DNA from: Microbispora hainanensis
GTDB taxonomy: Bacteria; Actinomycetota; Actinomycetes; Streptosporangiales; Streptosporangiaceae
Direction: 5' to 3'
DNA: 64,000 bases
Assembly: GCF_006874475.1 (NCBI RefSeq)
Contig: NZ_VIRM01000002.1
Span: 62,001 to 126,000, forward strand
Below the pieces are notes generated by a model. That model saw only the letters and a program-made list of their open reading frames with translations, was not told the origin of the DNA and ran no database searches. Shown here piece after piece: positions 63,188-64,000 of this stretch. The translations under genes and the position numbers were made by a program. Position 1 is the stretch's first letter, and each line of letters starts with the position of its first letter.

Positions 63188-64000
63188 TTGATCGATGTGC
63201 ATCGGCTCGGCGTGCTGCGGGAGGTCGCCCGCCACGGCAGCTTCAACCGGGCGGCCGCGGCCCTGCGGCTCACCCCTTCGGCCGTCTCGCAGCAGATCGC
63301 CGCGCTGGAACGCGGCCTCGGCGTCCCCGTGGTGCGGCGCAGCACGCGCGGCGTGGTCCTCACCGAGCCGGGGCGCATGCTCGTCGACACCGCCGAGACC
63401 ATCGCCGCCGAGCTGACCGACGCCCAGGAGCGCATCGACCGGCTCTCGACCGCACGGGCCAGGTTCACGATCGCGACGTTCGCCAGCGGGGGCCGCCGTC
63501 TCCTACCGCCGGCGCTCAGCCGCTTCGTCGCCGAGCATCCGGAGGCCGAGCTGACGATCCTCGAACGCGAACCGGAGGACAGCCTGCCCCTGGTGCGGGA
63601 GGGCCGCGCCGACCTGGCCCTCGCCTACCACTTCGACGGACTCCCGCTGATTCGTCCGGACGACCGCTCCGGCATGGCGTGGACCCCGCTGATGGCCGAC
63701 CCGCTCCGGGTCGTCCTTCCGCGTACGCATCCGCTGGCCGGGCGCGCCCGCCTCCAGTTGGCCGAGCTCGCTGCCGAACGCTGGATCCTCGGATGCCTGA
63801 AAACCGTGGACCTCCTTCGCCGCTATGCCGAGCTGGCCGGCTTCGAGCTGCGGATCTCGTGCAGCGCCACCGACTACTTCTTCGCGCAGTCCCTGGTCAC
63901 CGCGGGCGTGGGCGTCGCGCTCATCCCGGAGATCTCGCTCACGCCGGGCCCGGACGTGGTCGCGATCCCCCTTGAGCCGCCCAGCCCGTCCCGGTTCATC
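63188..64000 (+). CDS. LysR family transcriptional regulator, cut by the window end
   Basis: Translation from the TTG at 63188 stays open to base 64000 (271 codons). TAAGGA lies just upstream. The LysR winged helix is at residues 1-62 (LGVLREVARHGSFNRAAAAL; TPSAVSQQIAALERGLGVPV), followed by the effector domain (FTIATFASGGRRLLPPALSR; LVTAGVGVALIPEISL). LysR proteins of this length end after about 290-310 residues, so little is missing. It is divergent from the epimerase/aldo-keto reductase operon, its probable target. Confidence 0.92.
   Translation, partial: MIDVHRLGVLREVARHGSFNRAAAALRLTPSAVSQQIAALERGLGVPVVRRSTRGVVLTEPGRMLVDTAETIAAELTDAQERIDRLSTARARFTIATFASGGRRLLPPALSRFVAEHPEAELTILEREPEDSLPLVREGRADLALAYHFDGLPLIRPDDRSGMAWTPLMADPLRVVLPRTHPLAGRARLQLAELAAERWILGCLKTVDLLRRYAELAGFELRISCSATDYFFAQSLVTAGVGVALIPEISLTPGPDVVAIPLEPPSPSRFI

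Overview
This window is chromosomal DNA from a high-GC actinobacterium. The evidence is uniformly GC-rich third positions, many GTG and TTG starts, a GroEL1-type chaperonin ending in a Gly-His repeat, a GuaB plus GuaB3 pair, a class II HelD protein, and LacI, PadR, TetR and CGNR regulators. The order groEL1 - SigD/ShbA sigma factor - small RsdA-like gene - DUF5319 - guaB - guaB3 - GMC (ChoD-like) oxidoreductase - guaA is a stretched version of the mycobacterial groEL1-sigD-guaB2-guaB3-choD-guaA neighbourhood. A member of the Streptosporangiales is plausible but unproven. I see no phage, insertion sequence, CRISPR array, tRNA or rRNA.

Layout. Bases 1-6308 hold the groEL 3' end, a group IV sigma factor with a minimal anti-sigma partner, a TrmB/LuxR-type regulator and the IMP dehydrogenase pair. 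Bases 6395-21610 are mixed metabolism: nagA, a membrane-anchored methyltransferase, glpD, a beta-propeller lipoprotein, mtnA, a YbaK/XRE-cupin pair, succinate-semialdehyde dehydrogenase with a GMC oxidoreductase, helD with a divergent tetR, and a second methyltransferase. guaA follows at 21867.

Bases 23489-41179 form a cell-surface glycopolymer region: acyltransferase, NodB-like deacetylase, two glycosyltransferases, two giant GT2 plus CDP-glycerol glycerophosphotransferase fusions with complementary loss of catalytic motifs, a GT39-like membrane protein, a Stealth phosphotransferase, a CDP-alcohol phosphatidyltransferase and a sulfotransferase. Together they suggest a phosphodiester-linked, possibly teichoic-acid-like, polymer.

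Bases 41198-48580 look like a complete Amadori-product (fructosamine) utilisation locus: FrlB-like deglycase, FrlD-like kinase and a LacI repressor on one strand, and a binding protein, two permeases and an FrlC-like epimerase on the other, with two LacI-type palindromes between them and no ABC ATPase. Bases 48591-54631 hold a PadR/ABC-ATPase/FtsX operon, a VOC/flavin-binding pair behind a multi-half-site operator, and a CGNR regulator. Bases 54693-59053 hold a PspC envelope-stress module (small membrane protein, PspC protein, PspC-type histidine kinase, LuxR response regulator) with repeated TCAGGG half-sites in its divergent promoter. The window closes with a GCS2-family ligase, a zinc metallopeptidase lipoprotein, an epimerase/aldo-keto reductase pair and a LysR gene cut by the window edge.

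Common themes are tightly overlapped operons (ATGA/GTGA junctions), convergent genes whose 3' ends overlap, and several genes whose start codon lies six or seven bases after a TANNNT -10 box, as expected for leaderless mRNAs.
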